A stretch of 60,473 bases of DNA from UBA11098 sp041671525 (GCA_041671525.1 JBAZBJ010000008.1:1-60473), one strand, 5' to 3'. Positions 50,618-59,872 are shown, counted from the stretch's first letter. Translations and numbers: made by a program. Notes: generated by a model not told the origin, from the sequence alone.

Positions 50618-50675
50618 TGTCATGCTGAACTTGATTCAGCATCTAATTAGATCCCGGGTCAAGCCCGGGATGACA
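50618..50675. repeat. TGTCATGC repeat upstream of tatD
   Basis: TGTCATGCTGAACTTGATTC, AGCATCTAATTAGATCCC, GGGTCAAGCCCGGGATGACA. Shortest complete copy (58 bp), with the CC/GG of the arm changed to GC and GGGA. Confidence 0.85.
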
Positions 50676-50684
50676 TCAGGGATG

Positions 50685-52106
50685 TCATTTTATTCTTTGA
50701 AAAAGCGGTTCGACCTGCTTGGTTTCAAGAGCTTTTTTGATTTTTTCAGCGGTGTCGGGCATGAAAGGGGTTAAGCTTTCTGCAATTTCGTATATTCCAA
50801 AATACAGCTGCTGCATGACATGAGAAAATTCTTTCTGATCAGATTTCACAAGTTCCCATGGCTTATTATCCTCAATATATTTATTGAGATTCCTTATTTT
50901 ACTCCAAATTAGGCTCAAGCATTGCCCAAGCTCCATTTTTTCAATTAGCTCCTTATCATAAAGTCTCAGGTTAGAAGTTGATTCAATAACTTCCATCTCT
51001 AAATTAAAATTTTCACTTAACTTAACAAATCGCGAAACAAGATTCCCCAAGCCGTTCGCCAAATCAGCATTGAATTTTTCTGTGAATTTTTCCCAACTCA
51101 CGTCTATGTCTTCGCCAAAATTACCGAAACTCAGAATCAAGTAGCGCGTGCCATCAATCCCGAACTTTTCGACCATTTCAAAAGGCGAAATGACATTGCC
51201 CAGACTCTTGCTCATTTTCTGGCCATTTACTCCAATAAAACCATTAATAAAAACCTGTTTGGAATTCGGCAGTCCCGCTGAAAAAAGCATCGCCTGCCAC
51301 ATTGCTGATTGAAAACGCAGATTATCCTTTCCAGCGATCTGCACCACCGGCCACCACGCATTAAACTTATCTATATCGCTTGGCCAACCGATAGCCGAAA
51401 TGTAATTCACCAAAGCATCAAACCACACATACATTACTTGAGCATCATCACCTGGAACTGCAATCCCCCATGGCATCTTGGTTTTGAGGCGTGAAATGGA
51501 AAAATCTTCCAACCCGCCTTCCACAAATTTCTTAATTTCATTTAGTCGCTTTTTCGGCAGAACAAATTCCGAATTTTTTTCATACAAATCCAATAGTGCT
51601 TGTTGATATTTGGAAAAACGGAAGAAATAATTTTCTTCTTCAATGATTTCGATTTCCATGTTTGGGTGGATCGGACATTTACCGTCAATTAACTCCGAGT
51701 CAGTTTTTTCCGATTCACATCCGACACAATATTTCGTCTTGTAACTTTTTTTATAGATATCGCCACTCGCATCGCACTTTTTCCAAAATTCCTGGGCAGC
51801 CAAAATATGCTTCTCATCAGATGTGCGAATAAAATTATCCACACTCAAATTCAAAGTTTCCTTGAGTTTTGAAAATTCCGCCGCATTATCATCGCAATAT
51901 TTTTGCACTGTAATCCCCAATTCCTCCGCTTTGCGAAAAATCTTGAGCCCATGTTCATCCGTGCCCGTGTTAAAAAAAACGTCATCTCCGGGCTGACGAT
52001 GAAACCGCGCCAACACATCCGCCTCGATAATTTCCAATGCGAAACCGATATGCGGCTTGGCATTTACGTAAGGCAAGGTGGTGGTAATATAAAATTTATT
52101 TTTCAT
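50685..52106 (-). CDS. metG: Methionyl-tRNA synthetase
   Basis: Charges initiator and elongator tRNA-Met. The 473-residue protein has the HIGH-type motif VNAKPHIGFALE, a zinc knuckle CVGCESEK...CPIHPN, MYVWFDALVNYISAIGWP, and NGQKMSKSLGN. It ends after the anticodon-binding helical domain, so it lacks the C-terminal tRNA-binding (Trbp111-like) domain of long forms. The start at 52106 leaves one base between it and the rsmI stop; a longer frame to 52118 would overlap. Confidence 0.96.
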   Translation of the reverse strand: MKNKFYITTTLPYVNAKPHIGFALEIIEADVLARFHRQPGDDVFFNTGTDEHGLKIFRKAEELGITVQKYCDDNAAEFSKLKETLNLSVDNFIRTSDEKHILAAQEFWKKCDASGDIYKKSYKTKYCVGCESEKTDSELIDGKCPIHPNMEIEIIEEENYFFRFSKYQQALLDLYEKNSEFVLPKKRLNEIKKFVEGGLEDFSISRLKTKMPWGIAVPGDDAQVMYVWFDALVNYISAIGWPSDIDKFNAWWPVVQIAGKDNLRFQSAMWQAMLFSAGLPNSKQVFINGFIGVNGQKMSKSLGNVISPFEMVEKFGIDGTRYLILSFGNFGEDIDVSWEKFTEKFNADLANGLGNLVSRFVKLSENFNLEMEVIESTSNLRLYDKELIEKMELGQCLSLIWSKIRNLNKYIEDNKPWELVKSDQKEFSHVMQQLYFGIYEIAESLTPFMPDTAEKIKKALETKQVEPLFQRIK

Positions 52107-52107
52107 A

Positions 52108-52776
52108 CTAATAAACAATGATTACGAATTCTCCCTTTGTTTTTTCCGGATGACTTTCAAAATATTGCAGTGCCTCCTCGGCTGTTCCTCTGACAACTTC
52201 TTCAAACATCTTTGTCAGCTCACGCCCCACAATTATCTTCAGTGACCCAAGTGATTTAAGAGCCTTAAGTATCCTATGCGGGGATTCATAAAACATGACT
52301 GGCAAATCTTTTTCAACTGATGCCATCACCTCTTTAAAAAAAGTCTCCCGGCCTTTCTTGTGCGGTGGAAAACCGAGAAAAACGAATTTTTGCATGTCGA
52401 TGCCCGCCACGCTGATGAGTGCCGTGAGGCCGGCCGCCCCCGGAATCGGCACCACTCGGATTTGTTCTACGAGTGCTTGTTCCACGAGCTTGTTGCCCGG
52501 GTCAGACACCCCCGGCGTGCCGGCATCTGTGACCAGTGCCACATTCTTGCCACTTTTTAGAACCTCCATAATTTGGCTAATTTTCGCCAATTTTGAATGC
52601 TGAAAATAACTGATCGTTGGCGTTTCAACGCCATAGTGGTTCAGCAGCTTCTTGGTCACCCGCGTGTCCTCACAGGCCACCAAATCAACCATTTTGAGCG
52701 TCTCCACCGCCCGAAAAGTCATGTCCCCCAAATTGCCAATCGGGGTTGCTACGATGTATAATATGCTTGTATCCAT
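52108..52776 (-). CDS. rsmI: 16S rRNA (cytidine-1402-2'-O) methyltransferase
   Basis: Tetrapyrrole-methylase-fold enzyme, 222 residues, that methylates C1402 in the decoding centre. Motifs: LYIVATPIGNLGDMTFRAVE, CEDTRVTKKLL, VTDAGTPGVSDPG, and VMFYESPHRI. It ends after the GEFVIIV strand, without the extra C-terminal segment of E. coli RsmI. Reads into metG with a 1-nt gap. Confidence 0.95.
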   Translation of the reverse strand: MDTSILYIVATPIGNLGDMTFRAVETLKMVDLVACEDTRVTKKLLNHYGVETPTISYFQHSKLAKISQIMEVLKSGKNVALVTDAGTPGVSDPGNKLVEQALVEQIRVVPIPGAAGLTALISVAGIDMQKFVFLGFPPHKKGRETFFKEVMASVEKDLPVMFYESPHRILKALKSLGSLKIIVGRELTKMFEEVVRGTAEEALQYFESHPEKTKGEFVIIVY

Positions 52777-52818
52777 AGATAAATATTAGCCCAGAATAAG
52801 GAATTTATCAACCTTAAA

Positions 52819-52916
52819 TGTCATCCTGAGCGTAGTCCGCCGCGGACGAAGTCGAAGGATCTAATTGCAAACTCGATTAGATTCCTCGATTCCGCTACGC
52901 TTCACTCGGAATGACA
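52819..52916. repeat. TGTCATCC repeat between rsmI and the hydrolase-like gene
   Basis: TGTCATCCTGAGCGTAGTCC, CCGCCGCGGACGAAGTCGAA, GGATCTAATTGC, TTAGATTCCTCG, CACTCGGAATGACA. It fills the divergent region, so any promoter of the + gene must lie in or beside it. Confidence 0.9.
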
Positions 52917-52924
52917 ATGAACTT

Positions 52925-53395
52925 ATGATTCTCGCCACTCACGCCCTCGTCGGCGCCGCCATCGGTGATAGCATAGATAATACCTGGCTCATCATCGCCA
53001 CCTCCTTAGTGGTGCATTATTTTTTGGATTCCTTCCGTCATGGCGAATATGTAGAGAGTTTCGATAGCAAAGTTGCCTTTAAGAATACTTGGTGGAAAAG
53101 TTCACTAGATATTTTTTTAAGCTTGCTTGCAATATTTTTGATAGTTAATTTTAAAAATATGACCCCAGAAAAAATATCTGACATTTGGGTTGGATCGCTA
53201 GCTTCAATGTTCCCAGATATGCTAACTCTGATTTATTGGAAATTTAAAATCCCATTGCTGGGAAAAATATATCGATTCCACGCCTGGGTTCACCAATTCC
53301 CCCGCCATGCCCCCGAACGCGCCTGGACACTCCGCAACGCCGCCAACGATATAATTTTTTCTCTTATTGCTATTATTATACTTTTTGTAAAATAA
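52925..53395 (+). CDS. Predicted membrane-bound metal-dependent hydrolase-like protein
   Basis: The 156-residue protein has a YdjM-like pattern with spaced His/Asp residues (ATHALVGAAIGD, HYFLDSFRHGEY, SMFPDML, HAWVHQFPRHAPE) and three or four hydrophobic segments. Substrate unknown. The start at 52925 is chosen; a longer frame to 52865 only adds the translation of a palindromic repeat. Ends at a hairpin shared with the convergent permease gene. Confidence 0.72.
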   Translation: MILATHALVGAAIGDSIDNTWLIIATSLVVHYFLDSFRHGEYVESFDSKVAFKNTWWKSSLDIFLSLLAIFLIVNFKNMTPEKISDIWVGSLASMFPDMLTLIYWKFKIPLLGKIYRFHAWVHQFPRHAPERAWTLRNAANDIIFSLIAIIILFVK

Positions 53396-53425
53396 AAGAC
53401 TGCATCGCAATATGCAGTCTTTTTA
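53395..53425. terminator. Bidirectional terminator
   Basis: AAAAGACTGCAT-CGCAA-TATGCAGTCTTTTTATT between convergent genes. The plus-strand stop TAA merges with its A-run. Confidence 0.9.
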
Positions 53426-53439
53426 TTATTGAAGAAAAG

Positions 53440-54468
53440 TTAACCCTCTTTCGCTTTTTCGAAAAGATCGCCCACAAAGACGCTGATGGCGGTCGCGATC
53501 GGAATGGCCAGGATCGCACCCAGGACTCCGCCGAGTTTCAGACCGACGAGCAAAGCCAGGATGACCGCGATCGGATGAAGACCCACCGCCTTGCGCATCA
53601 CCTGTGGGATGATGATGTGTCCTTCAAATTGTTGCACAACCACATAAACAATCGCCACCAGCAGTCCGGTCAGCGGAGAAACTGACAGGCCGACCAGGAT
53701 TGCCGGCACGGCCGAAACGATCGGCCCGATATAGGGCACGACCTCCATCAGCCCCGCAAAAATTGCCAGTGTCAAAGCATAGGGGACGTCCAACAGATAC
53801 AGTCCGGCAAAATCCAGCGCGAAAATGATGAACATCAAAAGCATCTGGCCCAACATCCAGCGGCCGATTTTTCGCTGGATGCGCAAGACCAGCGAGCCCG
53901 CATATTGTTTGTGCTGATCCGGCGTGATGGAAACGACAAAATTTTTGATCCCATCATCCTTGGAAGCCATATAGAAAGCCATGACCAGCACAATGATGGC
54001 CGAAACAAAACCGGAAAAGACCCCGACGGTAGCTGAAAAAATATCCGCGGTAGAAGTCGCCAGCTGACTGCTGATTTCTGTCAGCAACTCTTGAGTGGTC
54101 AGGGCGATGTGCTGCGCCTGGAAAAAAGTATTGATGCCCTGAAAAGAATTTTCCAAACTGCTCGCAATGGACGGCAATCTTTGTGAAAAATCTTGGAATT
54201 GCGCGACCAGCGGCGGCACGAGAAAAGACACAATCAAACCGACAACCGCAAACATACAAGAATAGACAATCGATACACCGACCGTGCGCGGAATTTTGCG
54301 TCGATGCAAGCGATACACGATCGGATCCATCGCCGCCACCAGGATGATGGCGATGAAAAGCAACGCCAAAATGTCGCGCACAAAATACACGAACCACAAC
54401 CCGATCAAAATCAGGACGGTACGAAAAATTATACCCGTGGAAATGTCGATTGTTTGTCTGCTTAACAT
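53440..54468 (-). CDS. AI-2E/PerM-family transporter
   Basis: Integral membrane protein of 342 residues with about eight helices: two close to the N-terminus (IIFRTVLILIGLWFVYFVRD, LALLFIAIILVAAMDP), a long coiled amphipathic middle (about 80-160), and the C-terminal conserved block ALTLAIFAGLMEVVPYIGPI and GHIIIPQVMRKAVGLHPIAV. Members export signals or move ions; substrate is not readable. Last gene of the glyS-nif3-M16 run. Confidence 0.9.
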   Translation of the reverse strand: MLSRQTIDISTGIIFRTVLILIGLWFVYFVRDILALLFIAIILVAAMDPIVYRLHRRKIPRTVGVSIVYSCMFAVVGLIVSFLVPPLVAQFQDFSQRLPSIASSLENSFQGINTFFQAQHIALTTQELLTEISSQLATSTADIFSATVGVFSGFVSAIIVLVMAFYMASKDDGIKNFVVSITPDQHKQYAGSLVLRIQRKIGRWMLGQMLLMFIIFALDFAGLYLLDVPYALTLAIFAGLMEVVPYIGPIVSAVPAILVGLSVSPLTGLLVAIVYVVVQQFEGHIIIPQVMRKAVGLHPIAVILALLVGLKLGGVLGAILAIPIATAISVFVGDLFEKAKEG

Positions 54469-54486
54469 AGGCGTTGTTTAGATGAA

Positions 54487-55755
54487 TTATATCTTCAGTA
54501 TTTTTTCCAATTTTTTCGCGTTTTTGTGTGGACCGATCACCGCTAGGTTGAGCGTCTTGTTTTTGAAAATATCTTTGGCGACCCGCAAGATATCCTCCGC
54601 TGTCACTTTGTCAATTTTGGCAAAAATTTCTTCCAAGGTCATAATTTTTTTCTTTTTCAGCTCTTGGCCGATAAAGAACATGGCCACTTCATCTGAAGCT
54701 TCAAAGCCCATCACTCCCCGACCCTTGATATAGTCTTTGGCTTTTTGCAATTCCTTTTCTGAAACTTTTTGGGTCGCGATTTTTTTATACTCCCCCAGAA
54801 TGACCTTGAGCGCCTCTTCCAAATTTTTGTGTTCCACACCAGCTTGAGTCGCGACGTAACCGCATTCTTTGTAATTTTCAATATCCGTATGCACCCGATA
54901 CGCCAATCCCCGGCGTTCACGCACCTCGATAAAAAGTCGGCTGCTCATGTTCCCGCCCAAAATGATCGCAAGCAACGATAGAACAAAGCGGTCTTTGTGA
55001 TTTTCCGCGTAGGCGCGATTGCCGATGATCAAATGTGTCTGATCGGTTTTTTTAAATCTGATTTTTACTTTGGGAGTTTTTTGATTTTCCACAACTTTTT
55101 CCGCGTGCGGTTTCTGACCCTTTTTCATCACGACAAAAGCTTCTTTGATCTGCTGAATTATTTTCTTCTCCTCAATTTTCCCCGCCACACAAACGACTGT
55201 GTCATTAGCCACATAAAATCTGCGCATATAATCCAAGAAATCTTTTTGCTTGAATGCCTGGATGGTTTTTTTATTGCCCACAATGTCCAAACCTATTGCG
55301 TTATCCGGGTATAACAACCCCTCAAAAAGATCTCCGACTGTCCGCATCGGCGTGTCTTCATACATGTTCAGTTCTTGAATGATTGTCCCTTTTTCCCTTT
55401 CAATTTCCTCTGCCTCCATCTTTGAATTCAGATACATGTCCGAAATCACATCGAGTGCAGTCGCAAAATGTTTGGCATCAGCTTTGGCATAATACATCGT
55501 CACATCTTTGGAAGTAAAGGCATTAAATTCTCCACCGATCGCATCCAGTTCCTCGGAAATGGAAAGTGTCGTCGGACGTTTTGTTGTCCCTTTAAACATC
55601 ATGTGCTCAATGAAATGTGAGAGTCCGGCTTCCCGCCCTTTCTCATAACGCGACCCTACGCCCACCATCACCGCCACCGTGGCTGTCTGGGTGTCCTTCA
55701 TCGGCACAGTCAGAATCCGCAAGCCGTTTTTGAGAGTTGTTTTTTTATACTTCAT
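54487..55755 (-). CDS. M16-family zinc metalloprotease
   Basis: Inverse zincin of 422 residues, related to mitochondrial processing peptidase beta. Zinc-binding HFIEH (His47, Glu50, His51) in GLSHFIEHMMFKGT and the more distal glutamate in TIIQELNMYED are visible, as is the R/Y region RLFIEVRERRGLAYRVHTDI. A single half-size protein with a complete active site, so it acts as a dimer. The gene follows the NIF3-like gene with 2 nt between them. Substrate unknown. Confidence 0.92.
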   Translation of the reverse strand: MKYKKTTLKNGLRILTVPMKDTQTATVAVMVGVGSRYEKGREAGLSHFIEHMMFKGTTKRPTTLSISEELDAIGGEFNAFTSKDVTMYYAKADAKHFATALDVISDMYLNSKMEAEEIEREKGTIIQELNMYEDTPMRTVGDLFEGLLYPDNAIGLDIVGNKKTIQAFKQKDFLDYMRRFYVANDTVVCVAGKIEEKKIIQQIKEAFVVMKKGQKPHAEKVVENQKTPKVKIRFKKTDQTHLIIGNRAYAENHKDRFVLSLLAIILGGNMSSRLFIEVRERRGLAYRVHTDIENYKECGYVATQAGVEHKNLEEALKVILGEYKKIATQKVSEKELQKAKDYIKGRGVMGFEASDEVAMFFIGQELKKKKIMTLEEIFAKIDKVTAEDILRVAKDIFKNKTLNLAVIGPHKNAKKLEKILKI

Positions 55756-55757
55756 AA

Positions 55758-56729
55758 CTATTTTTTCTTATTGCGACTGACGCGAGTTAGCCCGGAGCAT
55801 GGCACGATTTCAATGCCTTTCTTTTCCAATTCATCTAAAAACAGATTCATACCAACATTATCGGAAGAAATATGTCCAGCAATCACTACGTTGATATGTG
55901 CCTTCTCTGCTGCTTTCTTGTGCTCTTCGCTTTGGTGCATGGCAATGATCGTGCCCACACCAGCTTGCGCCAGCTTGGAATAGATGTCCTTGCTACCTTC
56001 GGTGCCTCCGGTCAGTTCCGTGAGGGCAATCTTCCCTACCCGATTTTCTGGCGAACCGGAGAACAATGTCGGACCCGCTCCCCGCCTGGCCGCTTCTCGA
56101 TATTCCGGAATTTCCAAAAGTGATTTCAAAATGTCAGAAACATATTCCGGTTTGTCCTTTTTAAACTTTTCATCCAAAAACTTTGCTACCATATTATCTG
56201 CCGGCGTGTGTACATTCATCAAGCTCAAATTCAAACGCTCAGCCGCGTCAACAGTTTTGAAATGGTTACTTGGATTCACTCCGCGCGTCACTTCACCGAT
56301 CCTGATTTTCAACAGTCCTTCCGCCACATTGATCGGCACGCCATATTGCGCCAGCACATCCGCCTGCAGATGCATCACGTCGTGCAAATCAGCCAAAGCC
56401 TTGCCGATCGGATGATGCGCGATAACCAAATCAATTTTTTCCTTGGGATTATGATTGTTACCATAGGTCGCAATCATCAGTTCAGCCGCATCAATATCGA
56501 TGCCCGCCAAGACGCGCTTCACGTTTTTTACACCCGCATCGAAATGAATGCGCGAATCAATGAAAGGATTGTTCAATCTTTCTTTGTCGAACAATTCCTT
56601 TTCTTCATTACTCATTTTTTCGTATTTCTCTTTGAGTCTTTTGAGGTTTTTTTCTATTTGCGTTTTCGGTCGAAAATCATTCTTGATTCCGAGTTCAATC
56701 GCTAGTTTATAGATTTCTTGGATGTTCAT
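55758..56729 (-). CDS. NIF3-like (DUF34) protein
   Basis: The 323-residue protein has the dimetal site pattern of the family: AHHPIG in the first half, NVHTPADN, and the later GHISSDNVG and CSGLTRVS. NIF3 proteins have been linked to GTP cyclohydrolase-like or metal-handling activity, but the function is not settled. About 90 N-terminal residues (KTQIEKNLKRLKEKYEKMSN) form a helical extension not typical of short forms. It is probably cotranscribed with glyS. Confidence 0.82.
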   Translation of the reverse strand: MNIQEIYKLAIELGIKNDFRPKTQIEKNLKRLKEKYEKMSNEEKELFDKERLNNPFIDSRIHFDAGVKNVKRVLAGIDIDAAELMIATYGNNHNPKEKIDLVIAHHPIGKALADLHDVMHLQADVLAQYGVPINVAEGLLKIRIGEVTRGVNPSNHFKTVDAAERLNLSLMNVHTPADNMVAKFLDEKFKKDKPEYVSDILKSLLEIPEYREAARRGAGPTLFSGSPENRVGKIALTELTGGTEGSKDIYSKLAQAGVGTIIAMHQSEEHKKAAEKAHINVVIAGHISSDNVGMNLFLDELEKKGIEIVPCSGLTRVSRNKKK

Positions 56730-56750
56730 AGTTTTATTAGAATAAATTAA

Positions 56751-58130
56751 TTATTTCAGTTTTTCGCTCAAGTATTTTTCCAGCTCCGCGATTTTGATCC
56801 GTTCCTGCTGCATCGTGTCGCGGTCGCGCACGGTGACGGCGCCGTCGTCCAAGGTTTCAAAGTCCACCGTCACGCAAAATGGCGTGCCGATTTCGTCTTG
56901 ACGGCGATAGCGCTTGCCGACGTTGCCGTTGTCATCAAATTCGCACATCCAATTTTCACTCAAGCTTGCAAAAATTTCTTTGGCCTTGGCCACCAACTCC
57001 GGTTTGTTTTTCATCAATGGGAAAACCGCCACCTTGATTGGCGCCACAGCGCTCGGAAATTTCATGACGATGCGCTCTTCTCCGTCTTCCATTTTTTCTT
57101 CAGTATAGCCGGCGCAAATCGCGGTCAAGATCAACCGATCCAGGCCAACGGTTGGCTCCAAAACATGGGGCACATAGCGCTCATTGGTCACTGAATCAAA
57201 ATAATCCAATTTTTCTCCAGAGAATTTCGCATGCTGCGTCAGATCAAAATTGCCGCGATGCGCCAATCCAAACAATTCGCCAAAACCAAAAGGGAATTCA
57301 TATTCAATATCGATCGTCTTCTTGGAATAATGCGAAAGTTTGGCCTTGGGATGTTCATAGCGTCGCAAGTTTTCTTTTTTTGCTCCCAGTGACAGCGCGA
57401 AATCTTCTTGTTCATCCAGCCAACCGTCAAACAACGGCTCCCAATTTTCTTCCGGCTTGATGAAATATTCAATTTCCATCTGTTCAAATTCCCGGATGCG
57501 AAAAATAAAGTTGCGCGCCACAATCTCATTGCGGAAGGCTTTGCCGATCTGAGCAATCCCAAATGGCACTTTCACCCGCATCGAATCAATCACATTCTTG
57601 TAATCTGAAAAAATCGCTCCGGCAGTTTCCGGTCGCAAATATACAGGCCCTTCGATACCATTCATTTCAGTCTTGAACATCTGGCTCATATTCCTCGCTT
57701 CTGTCCAATCAGATGCACCGCATTCTGGACATTTTAGTCCAGCCTGCAAGGCCTTGGTCATCTTTTCCAACTCTCCTTCCATATCTTCCCCGGTCAATTC
57801 CTTCACAACATGATCAGCTCGAAATCTTTTTTTACATTTTTTGCAGTCTACCAAGGCGTCATTAAATCCTTGCGTGTGACCCGAAGCTTCCCATGTTTTA
57901 GAATTCAGTATAATTGGTCCGTCCATCCCCACGATATCCGGGCGCTTTTGGACAAACTTCCTCCACCACATCTTCTTGATGTTATTCTTCAGTTCTGCTC
58001 CATATGGGCCATAACTGTAGGAATTAGCAAAACCACCATAAATTTCTGACGTGGGGAAAACAAAACCTCTTCTTTTGCAAAAAGAAACGATCTTTTCCAT
58101 TAAGACATTTTCTTCGGTTTTCTTTGCCAT
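56751..58130 (-). CDS. glyS: Glycyl-tRNA synthetase (alpha2 type)
   Basis: Charges tRNA-Gly. The 459-residue protein is of the homodimeric class II type: FCKRRGFVFPTSEIYGGFAN, GPYGAELKNNIK, zinc-type CKKC...CPECGASDW, YLRPETAGAIFSDYK and PFGIAQIGKAFRNEI, and the C-terminal anticodon domain. The start at 58130 (MAKKTEENVLMEK) is chosen by homology; the frame goes on to 58220 but the added residues run into the leader's terminator. A T-box leader lies upstream, so the gene should respond to uncharged tRNA-Gly. Confidence 0.96.
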   Translation of the reverse strand: MAKKTEENVLMEKIVSFCKRRGFVFPTSEIYGGFANSYSYGPYGAELKNNIKKMWWRKFVQKRPDIVGMDGPIILNSKTWEASGHTQGFNDALVDCKKCKKRFRADHVVKELTGEDMEGELEKMTKALQAGLKCPECGASDWTEARNMSQMFKTEMNGIEGPVYLRPETAGAIFSDYKNVIDSMRVKVPFGIAQIGKAFRNEIVARNFIFRIREFEQMEIEYFIKPEENWEPLFDGWLDEQEDFALSLGAKKENLRRYEHPKAKLSHYSKKTIDIEYEFPFGFGELFGLAHRGNFDLTQHAKFSGEKLDYFDSVTNERYVPHVLEPTVGLDRLILTAICAGYTEEKMEDGEERIVMKFPSAVAPIKVAVFPLMKNKPELVAKAKEIFASLSENWMCEFDDNGNVGKRYRRQDEIGTPFCVTVDFETLDDGAVTVRDRDTMQQERIKIAELEKYLSEKLK

Positions 58131-58209
58131 ATGTTTTATACTACTAAATTGATTAAAAATTGCATTAATAATGCCTAATTCGTACATTCGTATCGATTCG
58201 TAATTCGTA

Positions 58210-58366
58210 GAGAGTAACAAAAAAGCTCATCCTAAACACATAAAAAATTACGTGTTCAGGACGAGCTTCAAAACCCGCGGTTCCACCTGAGTTCCTTTGC
58301 CAGGGCAAAGGCATCTTTTCGTTTGTTTCAGCTCAGGGGAGCCAAACCCCCATCAACGCTGCCTAA
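58210..58366 (-). promoter_or_regulatory. T-box riboswitch leader of glyS
   Basis: The minus strand carries the T-box sequence GGTGGAACCGCGGGT (58288-58274), a stem III-like hairpin CCTTTGCC/GGCAAAGG (58316-58299), and a terminator AAGCTCGTCCTGAACACG / TGTGTTTAGGATGAGCTT followed by TTTTTTG (58268-58215). The bulge UGGA pairs with UCCA, fitting the U discriminator of tRNA-Gly. Only about 75 nt are left for stem I: CAGC...GCTG enclosing GGGG-GTTTGGCT-CCCC, with GGC (a Gly codon) in its loop at 58343-58341. So this is a compact T-box with a short stem I; the specifier call is tentative. Confidence 0.83.
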
Positions 58367-58370
58367 ATCT

Positions 58371-58398
58371 ATTATACTTGAGATTCCGAAAAAATCAA
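58371..58398 (-). promoter_or_regulatory. Promoter of the glyS T-box leader
   Basis: Minus-strand TTGATT (58398-58393), 16 nt, TATAAT (58376-58371). Initiation would fall near 58364, right at the start of the short stem I. Confidence 0.7.
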
Positions 58399-58415
58399 AC
58401 TTGCTCCTTCCACTG

Positions 58416-58488
58416 TGCGCTTGGCAGGAATCGGACCTGCGGCCTCCCGGACCGGAACCGGACGCTCTATCCACTGAGCTACAAGCGC
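58416..58488 (-). tRNA. tRNA-Arg (anticodon CCG)
   Basis: 73 nt. Acceptor GCGCTTG/CAAGCGC with discriminator A; D arm GCTC-AGTGGATA-GAGC; anticodon stem TCCGG/CCGGG around TTCCGGT (anticodon CCG); T stem GCAGG/CCTGC around TCCGATT. The CCA end is not encoded. It reads CGG codons and lies just upstream of the glyS promoter on the same strand. Confidence 0.94.
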
Positions 58489-58555
58489 AAATTATTTTTT
58501 CTATGTCTGCCATTTTTACGCATATGCCTAAATTTGGCAGACACGAAAAATCAAA

Positions 58556-59791
58556 CTACTGCATTTTTACTCGCAACAAATCCTGCTCGGATAAAATTTT
58601 ATCAAATTTAAAATAATATCGTTTATCATGTCCCCCATGCGCTTCTTGCACTGCTTCCATTTTGTGATTATAGATCTTTTTAATCTTGACGGAAAAGGTT
58701 TTTTCCGGCGTGATCACTTCCAACTTATCCTTCTGGAAAATTTCGTTGTGGACATACACGATGCTGAGTCCATTCTTGCTTCCTTCGATCTCCCCGACAA
58801 ATTTAACATTACTTTTAAAATTATCCGCGTGCACATTGTGCGGCGGTTCGTCACCTAAAAGGAAGCCCGTCCAGTAGCCGCGATGCACCAGATTGTTCAA
58901 CTCTTTCTGACCTTCTTTTACGGCTAATTTAAATTTTTTCTTATCTTTACTGACGTCAATCGCCTTTCGGTAGGCCTTTACAACAGTTGACAAATAATAG
59001 ACACTCTTGGCACGGCCTTCGATCTTCAGCGAATCCACCCCGGCCGCGATCAACTGATCGACATAGGCCAACATGTTCATGTCATAGCTGTTGAGAAAAT
59101 ACGTGCCGTGCTGATCTTCTTCCATATCAATCTTGAATCTTTTTTTGTCATCAATAATGCTGGTCTCGCACACGCGTTCTGATTTTTCATACTTCCAACG
59201 ACACGGCTGCGTGCAGTCCCCCAGATTCGCGCTGCGGCCGGTCATCCATTTACTCAAAATGCACCGGCCGGAATAAGACATACACATCGCACCGTGGACA
59301 AAATATTCCAATTCCATCTTGGGTACTTTTTTGCGAATTTCTTTGATCTCTTCCAACGTCACTTCGCGTGCCAGAATTACTCGCGAAACACCTTGGTTTT
59401 GCCAGAATTTAACCGCTTGCCAATTGGTTGCGTTGGCCTGAGTGGACAAATGAATGTCCACTTTGGGCAGATGCTTTTTCACCAACATGATAATGCCGGG
59501 ATCACTCACAATCACGCCATCAATGTTCAAAGTCTGCAAAAACTTCAGATGTTTTTCCACTTCCACCAGATGGCGGTTGTGCGCGTAGATGTTGAGTGTG
59601 ATATATATTTTCTTCTTATGTTGGTGCACATATTCCACCGCCTCCTTGATTGTTTCGCGATTGAAATTATTGATCCGCACCCGCAACGAAAAATCCGGCA
59701 CCCCGGCATACACCGCGTCCGCGCCATAAGCAATGGCATACTTCAATTTTTCCAAATTCCCGGCCGGAGCCAGCAGTTCCACTTTTTTCAT
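58556..59791 (-). CDS. U32 peptidase-family protein (TrhP/YegQ-like)
   Basis: The 411-residue protein begins VELLAPAGNLEKLKYAIAYG and has the U32 signature EYFVHGAMCMSYSGRCILS and the cysteine set CTQPCRWKY. Though named peptidases, several members (TrhP) hydroxylate tRNA wobble uridine to 5-hydroxyuridine with prephenate-derived or iron-sulfur chemistry; the length and cysteines fit that group. The exact role is inferred. The ATG follows ACGCTAAGATAAAGTACT, with no Shine-Dalgarno sequence. Confidence 0.9.
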   Translation of the reverse strand: MKKVELLAPAGNLEKLKYAIAYGADAVYAGVPDFSLRVRINNFNRETIKEAVEYVHQHKKKIYITLNIYAHNRHLVEVEKHLKFLQTLNIDGVIVSDPGIIMLVKKHLPKVDIHLSTQANATNWQAVKFWQNQGVSRVILAREVTLEEIKEIRKKVPKMELEYFVHGAMCMSYSGRCILSKWMTGRSANLGDCTQPCRWKYEKSERVCETSIIDDKKRFKIDMEEDQHGTYFLNSYDMNMLAYVDQLIAAGVDSLKIEGRAKSVYYLSTVVKAYRKAIDVSKDKKKFKLAVKEGQKELNNLVHRGYWTGFLLGDEPPHNVHADNFKSNVKFVGEIEGSKNGLSIVYVHNEIFQKDKLEVITPEKTFSVKIKKIYNHKMEAVQEAHGGHDKRYYFKFDKILSEQDLLRVKMQ

Positions 59792-59872
59792 AGTACTTTA
59801 TCTTAGCGTTTTTGAGTCATTTGGTCAATAAAAAACAGGTGCCTAACCTTATTCGAGCTTTTAAATGACCAG

